From Mactromeris polynyma (Eukaryota > Mollusca > Bivalvia > Venerida > Mactridae), in NCBI GenBank assembly GCA_032209605.1, contig JASFXZ010000039.1, positions 806,001 to 870,000 on the forward strand: a stretch of 64,000 nt of DNA. Reading direction: 5' to 3'. Of the stretch, positions 22,501-34,991 are shown in pieces; positions within the stretch are counted from its first letter, which is position 1, and the number at the start of each line of letters is the position of its first letter. The position numbers and the translations under genes were made by a program. Under the pieces are notes generated by a model that worked only from the letters and a program-made list of their open reading frames with translations, ran no database searches and was not told the DNA's origin.

Positions 22501-25500
22501 AAGATCATACATTCTACTCAAGCCTGTTTAAGATAACAGTCAGGTTTATAGAACTTTCATTTTAAGTCTTGTTGTAAAACTTTGTACATGTATTTGATTC
22601 TAAAAGCCATCTTTTAAGCATGAATTTACTGTTTACTGTGATTTATTGTATCAAATGCCCCAAGATTGTAACTTTCAGAACTAAAATGTTGTTTTAAGTA
22701 ATTGCTGTTGACTTCATGAAACTGTTATATAGACTTTATAGTCTCTCCTTTCCACCTTCTCTTGATGTTAATTTGTCAATGTAATAATAAAAATAGATTT
22801 GTTTTGGTCGCAATATGTTGCATGACTTGAACTCGTTAAAAATTGTATACTGTACATAAGATTTTATGCCTCATCACTTGTATGTCGTGTATGTCGTGTA
22901 TGATGACAGATTGTGAATAATGAGTTTTTTGCTTGATGTTTTATACCATGTTTACTTAACAAACTACGGTCTCGACTTTAATGATTTACCGGTGTGTTAT
23001 TATCTATGTCGTAATCAAAGTGATTTTCAATGTAATTTTCATGTTAACTCGATCATCATGTTAGATTATTGTATGCAGAGTTATGTCATCGTACTTTACA
23101 TAACAAAATCGCATCTGAGTTATTCAGGTGTGTTTAAAGAAGTTATTTTAATTCTATACTCATATACATGTACATGCTCTTGTGATTTATGAATATTCTG
23201 AGTTATTTATAGAATTTTTGACTCGTTAGCATATATGCATGTCATGCAATGCTACCACAGAGAGAAGTAACTGTGATTCTGTTCCTCAAAAACATGACTT
23301 TATACCATATGTAATGGTATATATATATAAATTAAAATACTTGTATAGTATTGAGTCTTAGAGTTCTCCCTATGACTGATTCAATGAAGCGCTCTAAAAT
23401 ACTGCAATTACTACTTGCTTGTTTAATTACTCCTTGCTTGTCTGTTCTAAAACACTGAATACAAGAAACTGGACAGTTCAATTAATGTTTGACATTATGT
23501 GGATAATCAAAGCACAAAATTGCTGTGGGACAGTAACCACTCGTCCCTGTAGCCAAGCTGGCAACTCGTTGCATACAAGTTTCCGTTTTGTAACTAAACA
23601 GTTTTATAATATCAAAGTATGTGTAAATAGGTAAGATGGTTTGCATGGAATATGAAATAAAACTAAAACATAAGACAGAAATGCGAAAAAGAATAAAAAT
23701 TTATTGAAAAATAGTAAACATTTTTTCCAAGAGATCTTCAATCCGACGACTTGTTCTAGAAATGCTAGATTTTCTAACTGAAATAAAGAAAAATTGTCAG
23801 AAATAATGTTAGAACCTTAAAATTGTAAAACAAGTGAAATGTTTGTCATGATTGTAAATAAATGAAATACAAAGATATCAGACCCTTTATGTAACGTTTG
23901 GGAATATTTAATTAAAAAATGACGTATAAAATTATATCAGCACGAACTTAGAGTAAAATCAGTATGCCCAGGCATAATTTATGATATCACTAGCTTGTCA
24001 TAGGTTATGAGTTATCTTGTTGTAGTGGGGTATTTTCCAATTAATTTTCCAAGCACAGAGTGAGATGTACAGTAGAAAGATGCCACGGATAATTTTTGCA
24101 CAACGAGACCTGATATCTACGATAAATCCAAAACTGTAAACAAACTCGTGTGTATTAATACATTGCTTTAAACCCCATCTGAACTCCACAGAAACAGCTA
24201 ATTAGTTCACAAACCACTTTAGCAGGTCACCTTTTCAACATTTCATTTTATTGAAACGTTTAAGATATTATTTTGTTCGGTGAACTTTGGAACTATTTTG
24301 TTTGCGTAGTAATTAGGATGTGAACATTTTTGACATGTTACCGGCTTTCAGTCTTTTTTGTGTTTTGAAAATGGGAACCAATTGTTGTATGCCTCTCAAA
24401 TTGCCACACTTAGATGGTACCTGAGTGGTACCGGCCAAAAAGTGCATACTATTTCCTTGTCACACTTATAATGCTTCTTCACCAAAATATGTTTGGTTTG
24501 TAATGGTATTAAACATCATGCACATCTGTGCAATTTTATTAACCTTCCATCTTCCAATGTTGATCAGGTCTAAGTACTTTAAAAGCTTGCTTCGTAAATG
24601 CATTTACCAACTACATAATTTATTACCTGCATATGTAAAACGTTTAAGGTGTGGTCTGAATTGTCAAAGCATGCATGCTAATCCAACCCGTATATCTTTT
24701 GTATCTTATACCTACTGGTCTGAAACCAATAGAATTTTGTGCTCAATATGGGTCTATTAAGCAATCAAGGATTCAGTGGCTTGAATTTAGCTCCTTTTAG
24801 GGGCTAGACATCAGACATATTATGGTCATAAAGTATATGTAATGCTGGATACAATTGTAATTATTTCAGGTGTATACCAAGACTATCAAACATGTGTGCA
24901 GATTTGTTATTCTGAGGCACACAAACTGAAGTAAACAGTTGTAAATTTGCAAACACCCGGCCATGGCATTATAGTTAATCTATAAATTAGCCTTTGTGGA
25001 TCTTCCTTGCAAAGTTATTGTTAATAATTATTTTTATTATTCATTTACATGCAGTTTGAGAAACCTATAACGATCTGCATTTTACTCTCCAAACCTTTTT
25101 CGATTTGTTTTCACTCAAATTGCTGCGTATTTTGGAAGCAATGAATATTATATTTATATTTTTCTATTCACTTATTAAAACTGTAAAACTGCAGCCTGAA
25201 TGATAGTACATGCATACATAAGTATTTGTGAAAACCGTCTCTGATTGACAAGGCAGGAAATTGTGGTCCTTGTGGCGGTCACAGGCACATGTGCTGCCGG
25301 GCTGTCTTGACTGCATCGATCCAGCAAATTAACCTTTATTTGTTCTCTATTTTTACCAAAATCACTCTTAAAACCTTTCGTTGTTCAGTTTCATCCTTAA
25401 TGAAAACCTTTATTTTCATTGAGTCTGGTATGCTTAGGAGACCCGCATTCATGTCCCCACTATTTCTCAACAAACATCAACCAAAATTCAATGAAACTTA

Positions 25501-28500
25501 ATGGCAAGCTTCACTACCCAGAGGAGATGCGTATATTTTCGACATGGTCAGGTTCGATGATCAATCATGTACATACAGGGGACGCATCTATCGGTTCTAT
25601 CGATAATTTCTCGTTTCTATTTTTAACCCACGCTTGTTAAATAGGACAAACATGGTCTGTATCAGTGAGCGTTGCAGTTGTCTTAAATTACTATGCTTGT
25701 AAATCTGTCGTACAATTTTCTTCAGCAAGACAAGTGGAAGTCAAGTATCTAAATGAACCTTTAAGTTATATATACAATATTGTAAGAGTATATCTAGTAT
25801 GATAAATTGTCATGAACTATTCCCAACACTTTGAAGTGGCAGCAAGTGCAAGCTTTCAAACGGGTAAATGCCTTCCTGCAATATATAACGCATCATGTAT
25901 ACATATAGATTCGCTTTTATGCCATCAGTGTGAGTGTAATAATTCTAACTACTCTTGATTGGTCGTAGAATACGTAATGTGTAATATTGGAGTTTAAACA
26001 AGTATTGTGATATGTTATTGTAACAATAATCTTGACCACATATATTGCTCAATTACAGTCTCAGCTCAACATTGGATTGGCATTCATTTCTTCTATCTAA
26101 GTATAGGCAGGTTTTACACCTTGGCCTTATCAATAATTAGCCTTGTCTTCTGTTATATTATTTCCATATATGGCTGGATGCTGCATTCTCCATTACAGGA
26201 TTTGCTGGATCAGATAATGAATCCAATGATATTTTCTTAGCAGCTTTAACCATGCGTACAATGGGTGACTATGTATGACTGGTGCTTATAGACAATTACA
26301 AATCAATAAGGTGTCTGCTGATGTTGATAATATCTCATCCAATTGGTAAAGTTACCACTGACATTAATTAACAAAAACAGTTTTGGTAACCTGAGTCATG
26401 TTTGCAGTTACTTAGGGAACTATTTTCTTTTATTGTCTTCTCTTGCAGGTCAAATTAGTGTTTCCCATAATGCCTATGCAACTAAGTAATGTCTTCTTTG
26501 TGTGTTTTGAAAATGGTGTCTTAATTGTTTAATTTTTTTTTATCTGATAGGATATCGAAATAACTTGCACATGGACATCATAAGAGAACATTGTATTGCA
26601 AGCTAAAAACTGACTGCACAAACTGGTCAAGGTCACAGTTCAAGTCAGAACTTTTTCCATTATCCTATATGTATAGTCATAACAGTTGTTTGAGCATTAT
26701 GGAATTTCCATATAATGTAGAACAAAATTAATGATTACTGCATAAGCTAAAAGGTCAAGGTCTCTTCCTTCTCCAGAGTCACACCTCTGTGTTTTCACAT
26801 CACATAGTTACATGGTATTCGTGTCTTTTAACTGATAAAATGTCATGTTTGTTGAGATGGTTGGTGCACATGTACTCAGATTTGATGTTAGTTTCTCTGT
26901 TCTCAGAGGCTTTGTTGTTTTCATGCACAGTTTTTGTGTAATCAACATCGGAGATTACCTTCTATGAATATATTTCAAATAACAAAAACAATAGACACAG
27001 TAGGACTTTATAATCACCCAGATGCCTTCAGTTTTCTACTAAACAGATATTTTCTGAGGGAAATCAGAATTAAGATTTCTTATGCATAAACTGAAGTTAG
27101 AAGGATACAATCATCAGAGCACACTGACAAAAAGTCTTCTCCCAAGCTACGATTAACACAGATTGCCTGTTTATAGTACTGAAAACCTGTGATGATAAAA
27201 ATTTGCAGGAAAGCAATTAATTAGAAAGTAAATTAACTTGAATAAAATAGATTATTTTGTCTCCGATGGTTGGCCATTTCTTTTTGATAATAAAACAACC
27301 CCACAATGGCAATGTTAAATTATCATGAAATTTAAGATTTGGAAGTTACCTTTTAATTGCAAGGGATTTCTGCATCCAATGGAACCTCTTCACATGGACT
27401 TGTAATCAATATTGTAACATCTTAATTGTTTCCATTAACAGATTTCTGAAGTTATAATTAAAGTTGCAGTACAAAGTTTTGAGAATGTAATTGATGACAT
27501 TTTCTGGGATGGAGAATTGAGCAATATATGTGCAGCCACATACGTCTTACGGAAAATTGTCATGACGATAGAAGTCTTTCTGTATTTAGCTATAAATTCT
27601 TATTTCTAGTGTTACTTAGGAAATTGAATGTTACCAAACTTTACTTAACTGCCCACTGTTTAATTTTCAAGCCCACATTTTATCGTCATTGGTTGTCATC
27701 ATTATGCAGAAAGGAACGCCTAGTGATATTTTTTGGAGACTATAATGGTCTTTGAGAGGAAGCTTTTCAGTCTGATCTGTCAGAGAACTAGATTATTGGA
27801 TAGATTTCTTTTTTAGACATCTGGAAATTCATTAGATGTGATTTGTTACTGCTTGAAGTAGTGTCTTTGGAGATTTGATAGGGAAACATAATCAAGATGG
27901 ATGGCTTGGATGTCCTGAAACTTCCGAATAGTGTATAATTAGGTCAAGGTCATTGCTGTGAAATCTGCTGATGAGGTCGTTAATATACGTCAGAGTTGGG
28001 CTTTAAAGTGCAGCTAGATCACAACACTTATGCAAGACCTCTCCCTCCAATGTTATTATTATGAAACTGTCCAAATTCGATATGGATGATAACTTGTGCA
28101 TAATTGTCTACAAGAGCTTGCTGAGTTTACTATGGTAGTTTCTTAAATAATTAACTTTCAAATGATAACAGCCCATTGTTTCCTTCATGTCTTAAATATA
28201 CATGGACTTTGTATATCTGTCAATTATTAATGAATGGTATTAGAGACCAGGGAGACTGTTAGGAATTAGAGCGTATTACTTCAGTGTCTGGCAGCGATCA
28301 TCTACCTTGTACTTCTTGGGGCATTGTCCTGATTAACTGCCGTGGCCCAGTAAATAAACATCAGTTAAGTCATCATCTGCTGTGGATACTTTTCTCAATA
28401 GTCTTGTTTCATTTCAAATCAATAAAAGTCTTCCCTTTTTAAAATGATAGATGTTGTTGATCAATAAACCATCTCATTAAGGTAAGGTTCGGATCGTTTT

Positions 28501-29497
28501 TTTCGTGTCACTGACTTTTCTGTAACAATGTAAGCAAATCATGTAACATGTGGTTTGATGTTATAATTGATTCTATATCTAATAGTTGACCATGCAGACC
28601 AGAATATCTGTATTCAAATATTGCAGGATTTTAAGTACACTATATTGTTAGGGGAAAAGCCTTTGATAACGCTGTATTCATTAATGAAAGCTTTTTTGAT
28701 ATGACTGTATTAATTATTATTATATGAGACATTCTGTATGGTTTAAATATGTTGTGTTCATTTGCTGCTGTTATCATGGTTACCAGCATTGCTTTACAAC
28801 AAATCTAAATGTCACATTTATTACTCTCCCCTCGTCTGCTATGTGTGGCGTTGTTTGTTTTATATTCTGTGTTTATTTCTACTTTTACAATATATACTTT
28901 CAATTTTAAGATTTAAATGATTTCTTTGTCTAAGGCTTGTCGCTGCATGTACTGAGACACTTAAGGGATTAAATTCACGATGTCGTTTGTCAATCAGCGG
29001 GTGCAATATCTGCTTAAGTTTCCACAATACATTATAATATCGGAAAGTCAAGCCAATGTGTATACAAAATTTTGCTATGTTAAATTTGAACTTCTGGATT
29101 ATTATTCTGAATCCTGGGAAGTAAATCAGATTTGTTTTTGTCAGACAATGCCGTATTTCTCTCTGGAAGTCTAACTCACTGAGAACAAATCCAGTGTGGC
29201 TAATTTAGTGATAAAAATGTAACATTCTTGACAATTTGAAGTCTCAAAATTTTGATAAAATCTCACCTTTCAGAGAGCGTGGAACTGGCTGCCTCTCTCT
29301 TGCAAAATCTGCACCAGATAACATAAAATTTGTTTCCATAGTGATAAATTTTACTCAGTACTTTAAAGCAGTACCCTTGCTCATTTATTTAAATCTAAAA
29401 TTTCATAATAAATCTATTTAATTTAATAGAAAATCTTGGGTGTTGATTTCTTTCATGATTAGTTCAACCCAGGTTTTTGTCTCTTTCGTCTGTATTT
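19526..29497. other. 10 kb of AT-rich intron-like DNA, no gene recognised
   Basis: Frames reach 111 codons (24425-24760) but none shows a domain, repeat or signal I recognise. Minor features: a nine-base triplication (TGTATGTCG) at about 22881-22905, and a solitary AGAGAGAAGTAACT motif near 23260. A plausible acceptor CTTCTCTTGCAG at about 26438-26449 is followed by only 27 open codons and has no clear donor. No terminal inverted repeat or tRNA-like promoter stands out. Confidence 0.45.
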
Positions 29498-32400
29498 TTT
29501 TTTTTTTTGTGCAAAATGCATGTGATCAAATTAATCATGATTACAGTGCGTTGAGTAATGGAAATCTTTTGTGTTAAAATTCTGTCAACACGACAGTAGC
29601 ATCTCCAGAGCCTAACAATTTACTAATCAAAGGACTGAAGGTACTGGGAGGTGCTATCAAGGCAAGATAGCATGTTTTCTATATTTTTTGTATTATAAAT
29701 TAATACGCGACTATTCAGGTTACACTCATTTGCCAAAAATGACACAAATAATCCAGGAAAGACGTTTTTATCAAGACTCCCACCAATCCTCAATATTGAT
29801 ACATCGCTGACAAATCAGCCATTATACTTTCAAATCTAAAATAAACTCGGAGGATTTTACATGTACTATTTTCTTGAGACAATGAATATGGCAGTACTTC
29901 GAGTAGACCATCCAGTTGACGATGATAGCAATGATGCGCTAAAGAGCCACAAAAATGTTAATTGTGATGAATACTGGTTGAAAGTGCTAACCTGGCAGTA
30001 TTATGTCTTATACTGTTTCCAAAAAGCTACGGGATACATCTCTGATGATCCATGATGATGATGATGATGATGTTCATTGTTTCAGATCACTTTGGAAAAA
30101 TGTATTTAGCTCAGTTTGCTCTTTTGGCCAGTACTTTATATTGAATGTGTAACATGAGTCTGCAGTCTGTTACTAACTGCATTGGCTGATTTGTTCCTGT
30201 GAATTGTGAACCACATGGTCTTGTGTTCCTGCCTTCTTGTTAATTCCACACTTATTGCCCTACATACTAGAATATGAGTGTATATTGTTCATTATTTGGG
30301 GGTATTATAGTTTTGTATGTCTGAAATTGTGTCATCTAACATTCTCCATACATGCCTCACTGTGAAAGGCAACTTTTAGTAATTATGAAACAAAGGTCGT
30401 GTGACTATCAAGTTTATGCCCCTTCACCATTCTTTGAATGACTGTTACACCTGTCAGTCAGTGCTTCCATCCACGTGACAAATTGGTTTCCGATCAGTAA
30501 ATCTGCGAGGGATGGATGGATTCAATACATATTGGGCACATAAGCAAAGAACAATAAAACAGAATGTCAAGTTTGATTTAGGTTACAATCCATCATTATT
30601 GGTGGAGTTATGGCCCTTTTTCAACTTTTAAAATTGGTTTCCAATCAATATGTCTTGATTTAAAAGTCCAATCAGCAAGGACATTTGTTTCTATTGACCT
30701 ATCTAGATATCACATTTTTCATGATAGCTCATGAGTATTATCTGTAAAGGCATGTAACAACGATATAGACTAAAAAGGTTGTGCCAACAGGAGTGTTGGC
30801 TCTGACTGGCAAGGTAACAAATGACAGCTTCTAATAGCTTGCAATTGGCCTCTGTTTCTTTTACTCTGATCATTCGAGTCTGGAGAGTAGAATTCTGTTG
30901 TTTATGATGCCATGATCCAGCAATCATGTACCCCAGGTGTCTGCATGCCTGAGTGTCAATGGTATTGTGCATGTTATTGGCTCATTTTGTTAATTGTCAC
31001 CTTTTAATTTGATTTTAACTCAAGAATTAGAATACTCCTGCAGTGATGTTGAAGCTCCATAATTCCTTACCAGTGATCAGTATTGTTGAATATTTGAGAT
31101 ATTTTTGCAGACCTCGAAGGTGTTACAGTCATCAACACCTGTTTGCAGACACTGTATCAGTTCATGCTCTGCTCTAGGATTACATTGGCATTCTCTGGAA
31201 CAGGCTAATTTAGCTGGGATACTAATTGTTTAAGCAGTGAAATACTTTCCTGTTTGATATAAACAGATGAATGCTGATCTGATGTTAATAAATAGTACAG
31301 TTCCTGTGCTGAGTTTTAGAGCATATTTCGGTATCCTATTTACTCCAGTTCAGCTCAATACTTCTGTACTGAAGTCATATGTTTCTTGTGGTGGTCATAT
31401 AGCAGTCATATTTGTGTTGTTAATTTATTATGTCGCTCCTGCATTCCAGTACTGACTTGGATACATGACAATGTCATATGCCTATGAGGAGCAAAAGCGG
31501 AATGTGTATTATGCTGAGCAAATTGCTTTAGTTGTATAAATGGATACCTGAGTGCCATGAATGGGAATTGAACTAAATTTAACATGTCCTAAGTTATAAT
31601 AGCAATTAGTATTTGATTTTGTTTGTTGAGATTGTGACATGTTTTATATTAAAACTTTGTCATCCAATGTGTTATAGGCCTTGATATATTCCACATAGTT
31701 TAATCTCCTTAAATACCATCATAAGTTTATAGTACCTGCAGGCAGATTTTTCTCCAAGTTGGGTGAATATGTTTGAAAACTACTTAAAGTATAATCCGAA
31801 TGAAAAGTCATGCATTTCAGTGCACATTTGTTATGAACTATTGTTTCAGTGAATTTGACTGTAATTTGATAAAACTTGGTGAAATCATCAAGATTAATCT
31901 TTCAATGACATTTAGAACAAGAATGTTGTTGAAGGATGCCAGATTTCATTTTGTTGACAGTAATTGGCAAACATTGTTTATCCTGTTATTAGATGAGACA
32001 CTGATTTAATCCATTGCAATGAAATCTCAGGGTAGTTTATGCTTGATCATATCTCCAATAAACACTGACAACTTTTACATAAATAATGTTTGCATATTCA
32101 AATTAAATTTGTCGGGAAGTAGGTCAACTGTGAAACTTTTATCAGAATGTGAAGCTTTATAGGAAACAGCAATGATATCACAATTAAATCAAATACAGGA
32201 TTAAGTACATGGCTCAACTCAGAAATTCAATGGATCTTAAGTTAAACTTTGTTTTTAGATTGGTAAAAAAACCAGGGCACTTTTAGTGAATACTGGAATT
32301 CATCAGTTAGAGACCTCTACCAGTTGACCTTGTGTTTGTTGTGGCTTTTATGGTTGATGCCACATTTCAAAGTGTTTCGGATGCATATGGTGGTCAGTTC

Positions 32401-32998
32401 AGTGGTTCAGTGGTTCCCAGCATCACCCTGGACAGCATTATATTCTTCATGAAACTGACAAAGTGACGTAATACTCCTCCAGTTGTAACATAGTTGATTG
32501 TATACTCCCTGCTTACAGGCAAACTTAAGAACTGTCTGAAAAAATGGGCCATAGATTCCAGCTATTCACACTCAATCAATTTGCAAGATATAAGAACCTG
32601 TCACTTTGATGTATTAAATTCATCAGTATATTAGTTTTATATTCCTATCTGATAATAAATTGATGAAAACATAGTTTTCAGTTGAGTAAAAATGAAGGAA
32701 TGACTTACGATCAAGTTGATAGATTCATGAAATGTATGTGTAAATATTCTGACACATCTATAAACATATCTGGTCTAGAAATAGTAGAATGTTTACTAAT
32801 TTTAGGAGAAAGGTCACTACACGACCGCCTGGATTGTTTCATGTCAGGAAATTTACAAATGGCCTTCACTGGTTGTAGGAATTCAATTTACTGCTGTGAG
32901 ATATTAACCTTAGCATTCTTGTTTTATTCCACAGTATAATGTGCCTATGTTTTCTAGTATTTGATATTCTTGCAAAAGAATTTATCAAATAGTTCTGC
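29498..32998. other. AT-rich intron-like DNA with simple repeats
   Basis: It contains a T run near 29498-29508 and an (ATG)7 run at 30052-30072. The frames at 29861-30055, 30703-30972 and 32682-32939 are 64-89 codons and unrecognised. Confidence 0.5.
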
Positions 32999-33029
32999 AT
33001 GAGTATTGACTACAAGCTAGATCCTCTTT

Positions 33030-33231
33030 TTATGCAAGTTTCGATCTCACACCATTGGATACAATTTATGCAAGTCTCTCACACCATTGGATACAATTTA
33101 TGCAAGTCTCTCACACCATTGGATACAATTTATGCAAGTCTCTCACACCATTGGATACAATTTATGCAAGTCTCTCACACCATTGGATACAATTTATGCA
33201 AGTCTCTCACACCATTGGATACAATTTATGC
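33030..33231. repeat. Tandem array, 32-bp unit, about six copies
   Basis: The unit in pieces is TTATGCAAGTCTCTCACACC then ATTGGATACAAT, and copies 2-6 are essentially identical. The first copy differs (GTTTCGATCTCAC). There are no spacers between copies, so it is a simple minisatellite. The period is not a multiple of three and the unit has no forward stop in the frames it visits, so overlapping frames of 83 and 88 codons cross it. Confidence 0.95.
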
Positions 33232-33375
33232 TTCAACCAGGTTAAAATGAAAGCAAGTAACTTCAATGTCATGATGGTTGCCTTCTTCATCAAAGGCTCT
33301 CAACATTGTGTGGTATTGTAGTTTGTACAGTTCAAACAATTGTCCTGTAGTGGTGGCTGGCCTGATATAAAGAAG

Positions 33376-33420
33376 TCCGATGGTTCTCTGTCCGATGGTG
33401 CTCTGTCCGATGGTGCTCTG
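33376..33420. repeat. 15-bp unit repeated three times
   Basis: TCCGATGGTKCTCTG occurs three times head to tail; the first copy has T where the others have G. Confidence 0.9.
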
Positions 33421-33745
33421 TCATTGAGTACAATAGATCGGTTTGATCACTGGGAGCTCAGCATACCACTATAAGAACTCATTTACTGACAAAGTTTCAT
33501 TTCTTGGTCAATACCAGTCCTACTGTATTGTGAAAATATTTCAAGTTGGATTTAAGAGTACAATTGCTGTCCTGACCTAGAAATCAAACTATTTGACGAT
33601 TTTATCCTCGGTTGGAAAACTATGTTTACTTGGGTTTTAATCAAATAAGCATGACTTTCACATGTTTTGGAGTCAAATGAAAATGCCAATATTGACTATT
33701 GTTATGTTTTATTTACTTACATGACAGAATTTGTACCAAACAGCA

Positions 33746-33903
33746 GAAGTGTCACTAATTTTTGAATTAGCAGGGAAATCATCAAAAGTAGGTGGGGGTC
33801 TGGGGGGTATTCCTCTTAATTATTAACACTTGTACAAGCAAAGTAGCCAGGAGATCAGTTACTGGATAATTTTACCGGCTCCTCAGGTTCTTATTGACAC
33901 CCC
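33746..33903 (+). mobile_element. MITE copy 1, termini GRRGTGTCAMTAA
   Basis: The left end GAAGTGTCACTAAT and the right end, read inverted, GGGGTGTCAATAAG form a short imperfect terminal inverted repeat. The flanks carry AACAGCA at 33739-33745 and 33904-33910, a 7-bp duplication. Copy 2 lies 1.1 kb downstream in the same orientation. Shared interior phrases are TAGCAGG.AA.TCA, TAGCCAGG.GAT, and the end TCTTATTGACACCCC. No coding capacity. Confidence 0.82.
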
Positions 33904-34003
33904 AACAGCAATTAAGGAATTCATGTATAAAAGAGTACAGTGGCTTCTATAGTTTATGATGGCTGTTTTTATTGATCAGATTAATCATTCCAATCGATAC
34001 AAT

Positions 34004-34080
34004 GTTGGTCTTGTTTTGATGTTGTTCTTATTTTGATGTTGGTCTTGTTTTGATGTTGTTCTTATTTTGATGTTGGTCTA
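34004..34080. repeat. 34-bp dimer repeat of a 17-bp unit
   Basis: GTTGGTCTTGTTTTGAT alternates with GTTGTTCTTATTTTGAT, giving a 34-bp higher-order period over a little more than two copies. Confidence 0.9.
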
Positions 34081-34845
34081 ACAATGTTTTCTCAAGGAAT
34101 CGAGGGATGCACTTTTGTACTCTGTTATAGGATTATAGGTTACATCTACAGAATAATTGAATTAGCTGGAGAGTATGTTCAGCTAATGCACTGGTAATGT
34201 GTGACTGGAATGCTGTTGTGTTCTACTACAAAGTCAGTCTCAGTGTCCATAAGCTGGGCACCAGACAGTGAAATTGAATTTAAGCCAAGCATTTTTTTCT
34301 TTTTGATGAATTAATGAGGAAATGACTTTGACAGCTTGGACCGAAGACAGGAACTTTGATATCAAAAGTAAATTAGGAAGAACCATAACATCTTTGATTT
34401 CATACTGTGGTGATAATTGAGTAAAGCTGACAATGAGGTTTACAGATTGCTTTTAAAGTGAACCTATTTTTTGCTTGCTTATTTATATTGAAAGTGAGTA
34501 TGATTTATCCGACCTTGCTGAAGTAATTGACTTCTTTCATTTCATCCGTTTCTGTGGGCTAATTATGCATAGGATGTAGTGACTAAATTACATGTAAATC
34601 ACAGCAGCTGAGTCGGCCATTTAATTGATACTTTATCATACCAGATATTTCTGATTGTGTTTATTCAGACACTTCTATAAGATTAAAAGAAATGCTTTCC
34701 AGATTGGTTTTGTTTCTGAGTATACTGTTAGTGCTTTACTTACATATTCAGCAACCAATTTAGCTAGCACCTACCACAGCGGTATATAAGTCAACATTTC
34801 TTAAGAAGGATGACTGTATAGGGTCAACTCTTGAATTGTTCATCA

Positions 34846-34983
34846 TGTGTCACTAATTCTTGAAGTAGCAGGAAAGTCACCGAATGTAGGGGGGATTAAT
34901 TATGATCATTCATATAAGAAATGTAGCCAGGTGATGATGCTTAAGTTACAGGGTACTTTTATTGACTCTTATTGACACCCCTG
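34846..34983 (+). mobile_element. MITE copy 2, homologous to 33746-33903
   Basis: It starts TGTGTCACTAATTCTTGAAG and ends CTTATTGACACCCCTG. GTTCATCA (34838-34845) and GTTCATTA (34984-34991) flank it, a candidate 8-bp duplication with one change. It is shorter than copy 1 and diverged in the centre. The exact boundaries are uncertain by a few bases. Confidence 0.7.
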
Positions 34984-34991
34984 GTTCATTA

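Noticed and set aside
24425..24760. 111-codon plus-strand frame as a gene
   Set aside because: Its length is near chance for this composition; no motif, splice signal or composition change supports it.
26438..26540. Internal exon after the acceptor CTTCTCTTGCAG
   Set aside because: The open stretch is about 27 codons, lacks a convincing donor and has no exon-like composition.
33030..33231. CRISPR-like array of 32-bp repeats
   Set aside because: Copies are directly adjacent with no spacers, and the surrounding DNA is eukaryotic.
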